Shown here: in pieces, positions 9,462 to 18,296 of the stretch
Layout of the letters: each line of letters begins with the position of its first letter
Numbering within the stretch: the stretch's first letter is position 1
Origin: Candidatus Kosakonia sp. 282A-S69
GTDB lineage: Bacteria > Pseudomonadota > Gammaproteobacteria > Enterobacterales > Enterobacteriaceae
DNA: 54,760 bases
Direction: 5' to 3'
NCBI RefSeq assembly: GCF_029433855.1
Contig: NZ_JAROAU010000001.1
Coordinates: 967,379 to 1,022,138, forward strand
The notes under the pieces: model-generated
What the model was told of the DNA's origin: nothing
Databases searched by the model: none
What the model saw: only the letters and a program-made list of their open reading frames with translations
Position numbers and translations under genes: made by a program

Positions 9462-9538
9462 GCGCCCTTAGCTCAGCTGGATAGAGCAACGGCCTTCTAA
9501 GCCGTAGGTCACAGGTTCGAACCCTGTAGGGCGTACCA
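9462..9538 (+). tRNA. argU: tRNA-Arg, anticodon UCU (argU / fimU)
   Basis: A 77-base tRNA with encoded CCA end. The acceptor arms GCGCCCT / AGGGCGT pair with a terminal G-U, the anticodon loop CTTCTAA gives UCU, and the T-loop GGTTCGAACCC is standard. It closely follows E. coli argU, the decoder of rare AGA/AGG codons. In Salmonella the same gene is called fimU because translation of fimY, rich in rare Arg codons, depends on it. argU is a common phage integration target, but no integrase or duplicated 3' end was seen here. Confidence 0.97.
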
Positions 9539-9617
9539 TCTTCCCTCCGCTTGCGCGTACAGTTTCTCCCTGGTTTTTCTGCACAGCGCGTAGCCGCAAA
9601 AAAATTTTTTACCCACT

Positions 9618-9645
9618 CTTGAAAAACGTGTCTGCGACATTATTT
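9618..9645 (+). promoter_or_regulatory. Possible sigma-32 promoter of the Hsp20 gene
   Basis: CTTGAAA at 9618-9624 is an exact heat-shock -35 core. The sequence at the expected -10 distance (CATTATTT, 9638-9645) matches the CCCCATNT consensus only partly. The position, about 70 bases before the Hsp20 start, fits. Confidence 0.4.
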
Positions 9646-9713
9646 TTATTAGCGGACAAGCAAGGCTTGCCTGTAACTTGAACTTTTGAATTGATTATTC
9701 AGGAGGTTAACTT

Positions 9714-10181
9714 ATGGCACTCAGAACCTTGTCAGCACTCCCTGGCTTTTCAGATTCGCTTTTTGCCGACCGTTTTAACCGGATTGATTCGCTTTTTAGC
9801 CAGCTCACCGGCAACACGCCCGTGGCGGCATCGCCTGCCTACGATCTGAAAAAAGTGGATGCTAACAACTACCTGTTGCATGTCAGCGTGCCTGGCTGGA
9901 AAGAGGAGGAGCTGGAAATCGAGACGGTAGGCGGCAACCTGCATATTTCCGGCAAGCGCAGTGAAGAGGCTTCCGAGGAGGAGCAGGGCTGGATCTATAA
10001 AGGCATACGGCGCGCGGATTTCCGCCTCAGCTTCTCGCTGCCCGAGCATGCTAAAGTAAGCAGTGCGAAATTAGAGAGCGGTATTTTAGCGGTCTCGATT
10101 TATCAGGAGATCCCGGAGAGCGAAAAACCACGCAAAATCGCTATTGAGAATAACCAGAAGGTGATTGAGCACCAGCCATAA
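9714..10181 (+). CDS. Hsp20/alpha-crystallin small heat-shock protein
   Basis: This 155-residue ATP-independent holdase would bind unfolding proteins in the cytosol. A short variable N-terminus (1-40, with Phe-rich LPGFSDSLFADRFNRIDSLF) is followed by the alpha-crystallin domain (about 42-138: YDLKKVDANNYLLHVSVPGW, GNLHISGKR, FRLSFSLPEHAKVSSAKLESGILAVSI). The A-x-LESGIL stretch is the family's signature. It is longer than IbpA/IbpB (137-142) and differs from both, so it is probably an additional paralogue. The start ATG 9714 has AGGAGG 8 bases upstream. It stands alone after argU. Confidence 0.92.
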   Translation: MALRTLSALPGFSDSLFADRFNRIDSLFSQLTGNTPVAASPAYDLKKVDANNYLLHVSVPGWKEEELEIETVGGNLHISGKRSEEASEEEQGWIYKGIRRADFRLSFSLPEHAKVSSAKLESGILAVSIYQEIPESEKPRKIAIENNQKVIEHQP

Positions 10182-10208
10182 TCGTACGCTTTTTCTTGAT
10201 AAGCCGTT

Positions 10209-10230
10209 AAGGCCCGCCCGCGCGGGCCTT
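10209..10230 (+). terminator. Terminator after the Hsp20 gene
   Basis: Perfect 9-base arms AAGGCCCGC / GCGGGCCTT with a four-base loop, followed by ATTGCTTT. The T tract is weak, but the stem is strong and begins 27 bases after the stop codon. Confidence 0.75.
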
Positions 10231-10258
10231 ATTGCTTTCACCTGAGGTGAAAGAACAC

Positions 10259-10441
10259 TCAGTTCGTTGCCTGAGCGAGGGCGTTTTTATCTTGGTTGAA
10301 AATTTTGCTGCAGTGCGGGCACATTAACATTGACCCTTTCTGGACGCGGGAGAAGCTGTGTTCGGAATATTGTGAGCAGTGAGGGCAGGAACATTTTACG
10401 AGGTAGTTACGGCGGCTTTTGGCATCTTTGCGTTGTGACAT
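10259..10441 (-). CDS. Small zinc-ribbon protein (YmcF/YnfU-like)
   Basis: This 60-residue basic protein has two CxxC knuckles, CPHC near residue 19 and CPHC near 41, which should bind one zinc ion in a ribbon fold. The segment between them (SEHSFSRVQKGSMLM) and the leading RRNYLVKC remind me of the small E. coli proteins YmcF and YnfU, but that match is from memory. ATG 10441 follows AGGAAAAAATCT. A longer frame reaches 10492 but lacks a better site. Function is unknown; nucleic-acid binding would fit the charge. Confidence 0.7.
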   Translation of the reverse strand: MSQRKDAKSRRNYLVKCSCPHCSQYSEHSFSRVQKGSMLMCPHCSKIFNQDKNALAQATN

Positions 10442-10780
10442 AGATTTTTTCCTAATGAATGGCCGGCAACCATACACGATCCTGCTGCGCATAGCTCGAT
10501 ATCATTATCTTCACTGATAATTTAACCGCGCAGACGCCGCCAGGATTAATCCCAATATTGCGCAAGGTTTTTAATATAACGCTATGATTTGACTAGCTAT
10601 CATCATTAACCCCTATTAACCCTGATAATGTTTCTGCGCCGCTCTGCCCGAGCGGCTTTTTTTTATCTTATTACACGATTTGCGGCGTTTTTGTGCCCAT
10701 CTTACAGGGATGTGATTGCATCCTGCCGCACCTGATGGTGTTATATCCGACCACTGGAAATGTAATCTGAGGAGCAAACA
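10442..10780. other. Intergenic region with orphan terminator
   Basis: These 339 bases have no supported protein gene. They must contain the promoter of the zinc-ribbon gene (minus strand) and of the small gene at 10781. An intrinsic terminator on the plus strand (10638-10664) has no annotated gene in front of it, which is the basis for the sRNA candidate listed next. Confidence 0.5.
10583..10664 (+). ncRNA. Candidate small RNA with intrinsic terminator
   Basis: A perfect stem GCCGCTC / GAGCGGC (10638-10644 and 10650-10656) with a 5-base loop is followed by eight T. Upstream, TATGAT at 10583-10588 could be a -10 box, with TTGCGC at 10558-10563 as a poorly spaced (19 bases) -35. Together they would yield an RNA of roughly 70 bases starting near 10595. 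I do not recognise it as a known sRNA. It may instead be the end of an untranslated leader. Confidence 0.3.
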
Positions 10781-11002
10781 GTGTTAGAAGGATATTTTGA
10801 TCTGGACGGCGCGACCGGCAATGACGCGCTGGAGAACAGAAAACGGTTATTAGCCGTACAGGCAGCACTGGAGATTTCGAAAGCGGCTGTCTCTGCAACG
10901 ACTGCAAATGCCGGCATTCGCAGCCAGATGGATTTACGTAATGTCTCGCAAGAGGTCGCTACGCTTGCCGATGCCATCCAGGATGCGTTAGAAGCAGATT
11001 AA
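10781..11002 (+). CDS. Small protein of unknown function (73 aa)
   Basis: This 73-residue acidic, Ala-rich protein starts with GTG 10781 after a good site (GAGGAGCAAACA). It is predicted largely helical: residues 15-50 (DALENRKRLLAVQAALEISKAAVSATTANA) and 55-72 (QEVATLADAIQDALEAD) look amphipathic. There are no Cys, no membrane segment and no signal. A clear terminator follows directly, which supports a real transcribed gene. I do not recognise the family. Confidence 0.65.
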   Translation: MLEGYFDLDGATGNDALENRKRLLAVQAALEISKAAVSATTANAGIRSQMDLRNVSQEVATLADAIQDALEAD

Positions 11003-11016
11003 CGCTTTACCCCCGC

Positions 11017-11056
11017 ATTGATGAAGCAGCCCGAATGGGCGACTTCATCAATTTAT
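11017..11056 (+). terminator. Terminator after the 73-aa gene
   Basis: Ten-base arms ATTGATGAAG (11017-11026) and CTTCATCAAT (11043-11052), with an inner GCCCGAATGGGC hairpin, are followed by TTATT. Confidence 0.75.
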
Positions 11057-11080
11057 TGCAATTTCCCTCTCCTCCTCATC

Positions 11081-11141
11081 CTTGATTATCATCACATTTC
11101 ACGTTTTGAGCGCTTGAGCCAAATAATGGGATTCGTTATAA
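11081..11141 (+). promoter_or_regulatory. Candidate CRP site and promoter of the beta-glucoside operon
   Basis: CTTGA-N6-TCACA at 11081-11096 resembles a CRP site with one good half (TCACATTT). TTGAGC at 11114-11119 and TTATAA at 11136-11141 are spaced 16 bases and could be the -35 and -10. This would place the transcription start near 11148, upstream of the leader terminator. Confidence 0.4.
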
Positions 11142-11175
11142 GAGTCCACCCGGGTCGTCATCAATAAACCGAGCG

Positions 11176-11228
11176 AAACCTGATTCCCTTACTGCCTGCC
11201 AGGCACGAAGGGAATCAGGTTTTTTTTT
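11176..11228 (+). terminator. Very strong leader terminator ahead of the GH1 gene
   Basis: A perfect 15-base stem (AAACCTGATTCCCTT, 11176-11190; AAGGGAATCAGGTTT, 11208-11222) with an inner TGCCTGCCAGGCA hairpin ends in nine T. It lies 55 bases before the GH1 start and after the candidate promoter, the arrangement of bgl-type operons controlled by antitermination. The preceding gene already has its own terminator. The segment GGATTCGTTATAAG (11129-11142) and GCGAAACC (11173-11180) loosely resemble the two sides of a BglG RNA target, with an unusually long middle. Confidence 0.8.
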
Positions 11229-11280
11229 GCCTGTCGTTCGGCGTTCCGCGACGAGGCGCTATGACAACAAGGAGAGATAA

Positions 11281-12687
<1,407 letters not shown>

Positions 12688-12801
12688 GTCGCTCCTATTA
12701 CGCTGGTCATCGTCATCATACGATGACCCTTTCGCTCACTCGCCAACGGACGGCGGCGACAAACGAGGTTTCAGGTTGTTGGATTACATGGAAGAAGAAG
12801 A

Positions 12802-14685
12802 ATGAATTACATGGTTCTCGCAGAGAATATTCTGCGGCTGGTGGGGGGCGAAAGTAACGTCGTATCGGTCATCCATTGCGCGACGCGCTTGCGCATCGCC
12901 CTGATCGATAAGCACAAAGCGAAACTGGCGGAGCTCGGGGCGCTGGATGGCGTACTCACCGTGGTGAGCGAGGACGATCGGTTACAGGTGGTTATTGGCA
13001 ATCGCGTGGAGAAAGTCTTCCATGCTCTCAGCGTGCGTTGCGGTTTAATCAGCGATGCAGAACAGAGCGGGCAGCCTGAAAGAGTGGGCTGGCCACAGTT
13101 GATGACGTGGCTCGACGATCTTGCGGATATAACGATGCCGCTAATGAGTGTCATGATGGCCGCAGGCATCCTGAAAGGTCTACTCATGATGTGTGTCGAC
13201 GCCGGTTGGCTGAACCCTGGCAGGCAAAGCGCCGCCATCCTGTTTGCCATCGCCGAAAGTCCTTTTAATTTTCTGCCCATTTTTCTCGCTATTCTCTGCG
13301 CGCGTAAATTTAAGGCCAATCTTTTTATTGCCGTCGCGATGGCGGGCGCCTCTCTCTCGCCGCTGGAGATGGGGCTGCCGGCAGGCGGGCAACAGGAGGC
13401 TTTTCCGGCGCTACCGTTCAAAATAATAAGTCATAGCGGCGCGGTAATTCCGGTTATTGTCGGCGTCTGGTTAATGTCGCGCAGTGAGCAGGCTCTCGAT
13501 CGCTATTTTAACGAGGCAAAACGCGCAATAGTGACGCCCTGTATAGTGCTTCTTCTTGTCGTGCCTCTCATCTTGCTGATTCTGTTTCCTGTGGGGGTGA
13601 GTGTAAGCCAGGGGATTAGCGCGCTATTTAGTGCGCTTTATAGCTTCAGCCCCATCTTTACCTGCGCGCTAATGGCGGCTGCCTGGCCTTTGCTGCTGAT
13701 GCTCGGCCTTCACCAGGCATTTATTGTGCTTTTTATTAATGATATTTCGGTTATGAGACAGAGTTTTTTGCTGGCGGCATGCGGCCCGTCAATATTCGCC
13801 TGCTCTGCAATGTTGCTGGCTGTCAATCTGCGTACCCGTAACAGTAAATTGAAAGCGATAACCGGCAACGCAATTATTCCATCGCTTTTCGGTCTCAGCG
13901 AACCGGCTATTTATGGCGTAACGTTAAAACGTAAGAAAATGTTTTTATGCGTTCTGCTTGTCGCCGCATTTGGCGGCGCAATGGTGGGTTATGGCAAAAG
14001 TTTCGCTATCGCTATGGCGATGCCCGGGCTGCTGACATTTCCGGTTTTTTATGGCGAAGGGTTTATCACTTTTATTCTTGCGTGCAGCCTCGCATTTGTG
14101 GGCACTCTGGGATTAATCCTGCTTACCGGTTTTGAAGAGGGGGCTCAACGGGTGAGCCAGGCTCAATCCTCGGGTCGGGGAAATATAGCAGTAAGGCGTT
14201 TTCCACCTGTACCGAAACCGGTTTCAGATATTACTGAGCAAATTATCGCCCCGGTGTCAGGTGAGGTCATCTCACTTGCCCAGGTCAATGATGGGGTCTT
14301 TTCTACCGGCAGCGTTGGGCCAGGTTTTGCGATTATTCCCGATGAAGGGCGCGTTTATTCTCCGGTTGATGGTTATATCGCCAGCACATATGCCAGTGGA
14401 CATGCAATTGGGATCTGCTCTAACGCAGGTGCAGAGATCCTGATTCACGTCGGGATTAATACCGTGCAGCTGGCCGGAAACTATTTTTGCGTCGAGGTAA
14501 AAACGGGAGAGGCGGTAAAACAGGGACAACTGTTAATGACATTTAATCTGCTGGCGATTGCCGCTGAAGGTTATGACACGGTAACGCCTGTCATCATTAC
14601 GAATAGTGAGGCATGGCGCACACTGGATGTCAGCGAAAAACCGCGCTCGCGTAGCGGTGAGCGAAGCTCAGCATTAGCAATATAA
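12802..14685 (+). CDS. PTS beta-glucoside-type enzyme IIBCA (BglF family)
   Basis: This 627-residue membrane permease phosphorylates its sugar during uptake. The order is EIIB (1-90, phospho-Cys 26 in VIHCATRLR), EIIC (about 105-460, ten or so membrane segments with the PTS motif GLSEPAIYGV near 365), and EIIA (about 475-610, phospho-His 549 in EILIHVGIN). Length and order match BglF (625 aa). It follows the GH1 gene by 114 bases with no terminator seen, so it probably shares the antitermination-type leader. BglF homologues also phosphorylate BglG-type antiterminators, but no such gene is in the window. Confidence 0.95.
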   Translation: MNYMVLAENILRLVGGESNVVSVIHCATRLRIALIDKHKAKLAELGALDGVLTVVSEDDRLQVVIGNRVEKVFHALSVRCGLISDAEQSGQPERVGWPQLMTWLDDLADITMPLMSVMMAAGILKGLLMMCVDAGWLNPGRQSAAILFAIAESPFNFLPIFLAILCARKFKANLFIAVAMAGASLSPLEMGLPAGGQQEAFPALPFKIISHSGAVIPVIVGVWLMSRSEQALDRYFNEAKRAIVTPCIVLLLVVPLILLILFPVGVSVSQGISALFSALYSFSPIFTCALMAAAWPLLLMLGLHQAFIVLFINDISVMRQSFLLAACGPSIFACSAMLLAVNLRTRNSKLKAITGNAIIPSLFGLSEPAIYGVTLKRKKMFLCVLLVAAFGGAMVGYGKSFAIAMAMPGLLTFPVFYGEGFITFILACSLAFVGTLGLILLTGFEEGAQRVSQAQSSGRGNIAVRRFPPVPKPVSDITEQIIAPVSGEVISLAQVNDGVFSTGSVGPGFAIIPDEGRVYSPVDGYIASTYASGHAIGICSNAGAEILIHVGINTVQLAGNYFCVEVKTGEAVKQGQLLMTFNLLAIAAEGYDTVTPVIITNSEAWRTLDVSEKPRSRSGERSSALAI

Positions 14686-14807
14686 CCTGTTGGCAACAGG
14701 GAGAAGGGCGTATTGATGCAGATTTTATTTTTCATACCCCTGATGAAAACAGGTGTAATGCACTATTTGCAAGGGAAATGAACATGTTACAAGGCAGATA
14801 AAAAAGA

Positions 14808-14836
14808 GGGCGATAATATTATCGCCCTGCTTTTTA
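14808..14836. terminator. Bidirectional terminator between PTS gene and hns-like gene
   Basis: A perfect 20-base palindrome with arms GGGCGATAAT / ATTATCGCCC has AAAAAA on its left and TGCTTTTT on its right. It serves the H-NS-like gene on the minus strand and the PTS operon on the plus strand. Confidence 0.85.
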
Positions 14837-15238
14837 GATGGAGAAGTCTTCCAGTTTTTTGCCTTCTTCCAGCGCCCTGGCGATGACTTTCGGCGTACGG
14901 CCCTGGCCGGTCCAGCTTTTTTCAGTGCCGTCTTCGTCAATATACTTATATTTAGCAGGACGCGGCGCACGAACAGATTTGGTTTTAGTCGCCTGACCTT
15001 TCAGCGAGGATAAAAGTTCGGTCGGATCGATACCTTCATCCAGCAACTTCTGGCGGAATGCCGCCAGTTTAGCTTCTTTCTCTTCCTGCTCTTTACGTAA
15101 AGAAGATTCCTCTTCGCGGCGTTCTTCTACAACCACGGACAATTTTTCAAGCATTTCTTCCAGCGTTTCGAGCGTAACTTCACGCGCCTGAACTCGCAGG
15201 GTGCGAATGTTATTTAACGATTTAAGTGCTTCTGACAT
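14834..15238 (-). CDS. H-NS/StpA-family nucleoid protein (paralogue)
   Basis: This 134-residue protein has the H-NS plan: N-terminal oligomerisation helices ([33 protein letters not shown]), a charged coiled coil ([20 protein letters not shown], 45-65), a linker, and the C-terminal DNA-binding domain with the minor-groove loop [11 protein letters not shown] near 108-118. The first 45 residues match H-NS closely. The linker and end ([16 protein letters not shown]) are nearer StpA. hns itself lies near galU/tdk in enterics, so this is probably an extra copy. ATG 15238 gives the canonical N-terminus. It sits beside a beta-glucoside operon, a classical H-NS target. Confidence 0.9.
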   Translation of the reverse strand: MSEALKSLNNIRTLRVQAREVTLETLEEMLEKLSVVVEERREEESSLRKEQEEKEAKLAAFRQKLLDEGIDPTELLSSLKGQATKTKSVRAPRPAKYKYIDEDGTEKSWTGQGRTPKVIARALEEGKKLEDFSI

Positions 15239-16100
15239 GATGTCACTCCGTGTGCGGGTAAATGAAAATCGATCGGAATTAATTTTTAGTGATAAAGAGA
15301 TAAAAATCAACTTGGGATTATGTGTTTTATCAAATAGGGTGAGGAAATTGCAACCCTTGATGTTGGATATCTATGTTGTGCTAAGAAATTTAGTAAGTTC
15401 GCGCCGTGATAAAGGCCGGGTCATTTAAGGGTTATTTTTAACGTAAACCCTGGTTGAAGCTCAAGCGCTATTAAGAAAATAGCATATGGGTTAGAAGGCG
15501 AGCGATTTCAGCGTTACTGTAGCTTTACTTAAACATTGCGCATGTGCTTTGTTCAACAACGTCACAATAAGCGACAGAAAGTTTCACTTATATCTGTCAT
15601 AACTGAGAATATTCTCAGTTGGAGACAAAATCGCACTTTCAGATCATTCTTCGCTGAGAAACACCCGAGGGGAGTGCGCAATAGTCAGCGCTATTCGATA
15701 ACGGTGCCACGATGAGGATATTTGTTCGCCGCCTTTCCATCACTATTGCAATAAAGATTTCTGTATGGCACGGCTAAGGCGGCAAAAATTTGCCTTTATC
15801 TGCCATGTTGTGCCGACGGTCGACAAAACGGCTTACCGCAATAATAACCCTCTTTGCCGCAGGATATCCTCACGCGCGCGTCGCGATATTCGTCGATTTT
15901 TATCTTAAAATTGAAAAATTATTTTCAACTTAGCTTTCATAACGTTAACCAGACCATTGATTGCCTGAATATCGTTCTGCCCGCTGCTAACGGCACATCC
16001 CGCCAAAGACAAGCTATGGTAATTGGCTGACAGTTTCTTCTCTTTACTGCGCGCGGGTGCTTTCAGTTGCGCAGTGAACGAAGCCGGAAAAGGATGAGAC
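15239..16100. promoter_or_regulatory. Long AT-rich upstream region of the hns-like gene, with perfect palindrome
   Basis: No supported gene in 862 bases. The first 250 bases upstream of the hns-like gene are AT-rich, as expected of an autoregulated H-NS gene. At 15601-15620 there is a perfect 20-base palindrome, AACTGAGAATATTCTCAGTT, with no T-run. Further inverted arms GCCGCCTT (near 15730) and AAGGCGGC (near 15777) flank a 40-base loop. The promoter of the gene at 16101 should lie in the last 150 bases. Confidence 0.4.
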
Positions 16101-17192
16101 ATGAGTAAACTATTTTCAGAAGTGACGCTTGGGCGTGTGACGCTGGATAACCGTATTGTGATCGCACCGATGTGTCAGTATTCGGCCGATGAAGGCAAAG
16201 CGACCGCCTGGCATCGTATTCATCTCGGTAACCTCGCGCTCTCCGGCGCAGGGCTGCTGATAATTGAAGCGACCGCCGTGGAGCCGGAAGGGCGCATCTC
16301 ACCAGAGGATCTTGGGTTGTGGGATGATGCCACCGAAGAGGCGCTGCGCGTGGTGCTGGACGATATTCGCCGCTATTCGCCGATCAAAATCGGTATTCAG
16401 CTGGGTCATGCCGGGCGTAAAGCTTCCACCAGTGCGCCATGGCTTGGCGGCAAGCAGCTCTCGCTGGACGAAGGTGGGTGGGAAACGCTCTCCGCTTCTG
16501 CTCAGGCGTATGACGAAACAGAACGTCCACCGCACACGATGAGCAAAGCGGATCTGGCGCGCGTGAAGCAGCGTTTCGTCGATAGCGCGCTGCGCGCGGT
16601 GAAGCTTGGGGTTGAGGTGATCGAGATCCATGCTGCGCACGGCTATTTACTGCATCAATTCCTCTCTCCGCTCTCTAATGAGCGCGACGATGAGTATGGC
16701 GGTAGCCTCGAAAACCGTCTGCGCTATACCGTAGAGGTGTTCCGCGCGGTGCGCGAGGCGGTACCGGCTTCCGTTGTGGTCGGGCTACGCCTGTCGGCCA
16801 CCGATTGGGTGGAGGGCGGCTGGGATATTGAGCAATCCGCGGCGCTCACCGGGCAGATCGAAGCAGCCGGCGGTGACTATGTCCACGTCTCCAGCGGCGG
16901 CCTTTCGCCGATGCAGCAGATCAGCGTCAAAGCGGGTTATCAGGTGCCGTTTGCTAAGGCGCTGCGCGAACGGACAACGATGCCGGTTATTGCCGTCGGG
17001 CTGATCACCGAAGCAGAGCAGGCGGAAGCGGTTCTGCAGCAAGGCGAGGCGGATCTGGTAGCGCTGGCGCGCGGCATGCTTTATGACCCGCGCTGGCCGT
17101 GGCACGCAGCGGCAAAACTGGGCGGTGCCGTGAATATTGCGCCGCAGTATCAGCGCGCTGAGCCGCACGGTGTTAAAGGTACGGTGAAATAG
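16101..17192 (+). CDS. Old Yellow Enzyme-family NADH:flavin oxidoreductase (YqjM/XenA-like)
   Basis: This 363-residue FMN enzyme should reduce activated C=C bonds of enones, or nitro compounds and xenobiotics, with NAD(P)H. The N-terminal APMCQYSA (Cys near 25) is the mark of the YqjM/XenA class, in which this Cys tunes the flavin. IQLGHAGRKAS near 100, EIHAAHGYLLHQFLSPLSN near 176-194 and the phosphate-binding LITEAEQAEAVL...DLVALARGMLYDPRW near 300-335 complete the TIM barrel. It stands alone, with a good GGAAAAGGATGAGAC site before ATG 16101. Physiological substrate unknown. Confidence 0.93.
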   Translation: MSKLFSEVTLGRVTLDNRIVIAPMCQYSADEGKATAWHRIHLGNLALSGAGLLIIEATAVEPEGRISPEDLGLWDDATEEALRVVLDDIRRYSPIKIGIQLGHAGRKASTSAPWLGGKQLSLDEGGWETLSASAQAYDETERPPHTMSKADLARVKQRFVDSALRAVKLGVEVIEIHAAHGYLLHQFLSPLSNERDDEYGGSLENRLRYTVEVFRAVREAVPASVVVGLRLSATDWVEGGWDIEQSAALTGQIEAAGGDYVHVSSGGLSPMQQISVKAGYQVPFAKALRERTTMPVIAVGLITEAEQAEAVLQQGEADLVALARGMLYDPRWPWHAAAKLGGAVNIAPQYQRAEPHGVKGTVK

Positions 17193-17199
17193 AAATAAA

Positions 17200-17232
17200 C
17201 AGGCGAGTTTGCCTCTGTGACAAACTCGCCTG
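17200..17232 (-). terminator. Terminator serving the minus-strand small gene
   Basis: Perfect 12-base arms CAGGCGAGTTTG (17200-17211) and CAAACTCGCCTG (17221-17232). Read on the minus strand, the stem is followed by TTTATTTC. It also lies just after the OYE gene on the plus strand. Confidence 0.7.
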
Positions 17233-17251
17233 GTATGATTAATGGGCGTGG

Positions 17252-17449
17252 CTACACGCCTTTACTGACCAGTTCCGCGGCTTTGAGGAACACCTCTTCC
17301 TCAACGCCTTCTCCCCGGGCCCGCCCCTGTCGCCCAATTTCACGCACAATATTGTCCCGATTGAGAGGTTCACGCGCCGCAATCAGGCCAATCACCGCTG
17401 CACCAATGGCTAATCCAATGAGTCCCGTGTGCTCATCATTGAACTTCAT
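17252..17449 (-). CDS. Small protein of unknown function with one hydrophobic segment
   Basis: This 65-residue protein starts at ATG 17449 with a strong site (GGGAGGACAGGGT). Residues 9-25 (GLIGLAIGAAVIGLIAA) could cross the membrane once. The rest is charged (REPLNRDNIVREIGRQGRARGEGVEEEVFLKAAELV) and probably helical in the cytoplasm. The clean ribosome-binding site and terminator support a real gene. A longer frame runs to 17536 but lacks a site. I do not recognise the family. Confidence 0.65.
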   Translation of the reverse strand: MKFNDEHTGLIGLAIGAAVIGLIAAREPLNRDNIVREIGRQGRARGEGVEEEVFLKAAELVSKGV

Positions 17450-17541
17450 ACCCTGTCCTCCCTTCTTGCCCCTCCCAAAAATAGCACAACCTGCTTCATT
17501 TGTAGCCAGCCGGCCCGCCAGGGCAAAAGGAGTCAATCTGT

Positions 17542-18039
17542 CTACTTTTTGCCGTTCGGCTTCAGTTGTTCGCCTGCCTGCAGTGTGAACAACTCATCAT
17601 CGCGTGTGGAGTAGCGCACGCTACCATCCGCCATCAGATAAGCCCCTTCAGTAAAACCGGCACCATTAATAAAGGCGGCAACGGTATCAGGCTTACCGCG
17701 ATGAGCAGCTTCGAGCGCCAGCAGCGCATATGGGGCAATGTTGTCGATATTGGCGTAAACATAGCGGCGATCGTCGATAAAAAAGTTATTCAGCCTTTTG
17801 CTGGCTAAAATATTGTCAGCGACCCTATCCGCCAGCGTGAGATAGCGTTTATCACCGGTTGCCTGCACTGGTCGGAAAGTATTGGCTTTCTCATCGTAGG
17901 CGGAATGGGCAGATGCTTTCAGACCATCCAGCGTCCATGTTTTGAGATCATCTCCGCTATTGCCGGGGGATTTCGCCAGTACCAGCTGCATTAACGCACT
18001 CTCTGGGTAGAGGATAGCTGTTAGCTGACGAGCTGCTGT
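17542..18039 (-). pseudogene. 3' remnant of a pectate-lyase gene (PelW/PL2-like)
   Basis: An open frame of about 165 codons runs from 18039 to the stop at 17542 without a proper start; the first ATG is at 17991. The text (LTLADRVADNILASKRLNNFFIDDRRYVYANIDNIAPYALLALEAA..., ending LFTLQAGEQLKPNGKK) looks like the C-terminal part of an alpha/alpha-barrel enzyme. I take it for a family 2 intracellular pectate lyase (PelW-type), about 540 residues when whole. The catalytic part is gone. It is fused at 18021-18041 to a broken porin gene. The identification rests on memory of the family and on the pectin-linked neighbour. Confidence 0.5.
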
Positions 18040-18296
18040 TCAGGTTCAAGCTGAAAGGGGGGATTGGTCTTGTAGACATAGCTGGCCACTACTTCGGTGC
18101 CGTTACTGAGGGTCTCATGGTAGGCCTTGTTTTTATCCTGCGATCCCTTCCATTTCCCTTCCAGCGACGGGCCAAAGCCGTTAGCGAAGCGGCGGGACAT
18201 CAACAAGCGGTCTTTGTGATTATCTCCTCCGCTGTCATTCATTTCATGGCGGTAATCAAACGTGACGGAATGGGTAGTAAGAATGATAAAAGGCAA
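18021..18296 (-). pseudogene. 5' remnant of a KdgM-family oligogalacturonate porin gene
   Basis: The frame encodes VTFDYRHEMNDSG, then DRLLMSRRFANGFGPSLEGKW and NGTEVVASYVYKTNPPFQLEP, the characteristic first strands of KdgM-type outer-membrane porins for pectin oligosaccharides. A full KdgM has about 230-240 residues; here about 85 remain. The signal peptide is missing: no ATG precedes this text, and the frame can only start at a TTG. The homology stops at QLEP, where the sequence passes into the pectate-lyase remnant. Both genes are therefore dead. Confidence 0.7.

Noticed and set aside
9462-9800. Prophage or island integrated at argU
   Set aside because: No integrase, no duplicated tRNA 3' end and no phage-like genes follow; the next gene is an ordinary Hsp20.
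15905-16102. 65-codon minus-strand frame ahead of the OYE gene
   Set aside because: It covers the promoter and ribosome-binding site of the gene at 16101 and has no recognisable start site or protein character.
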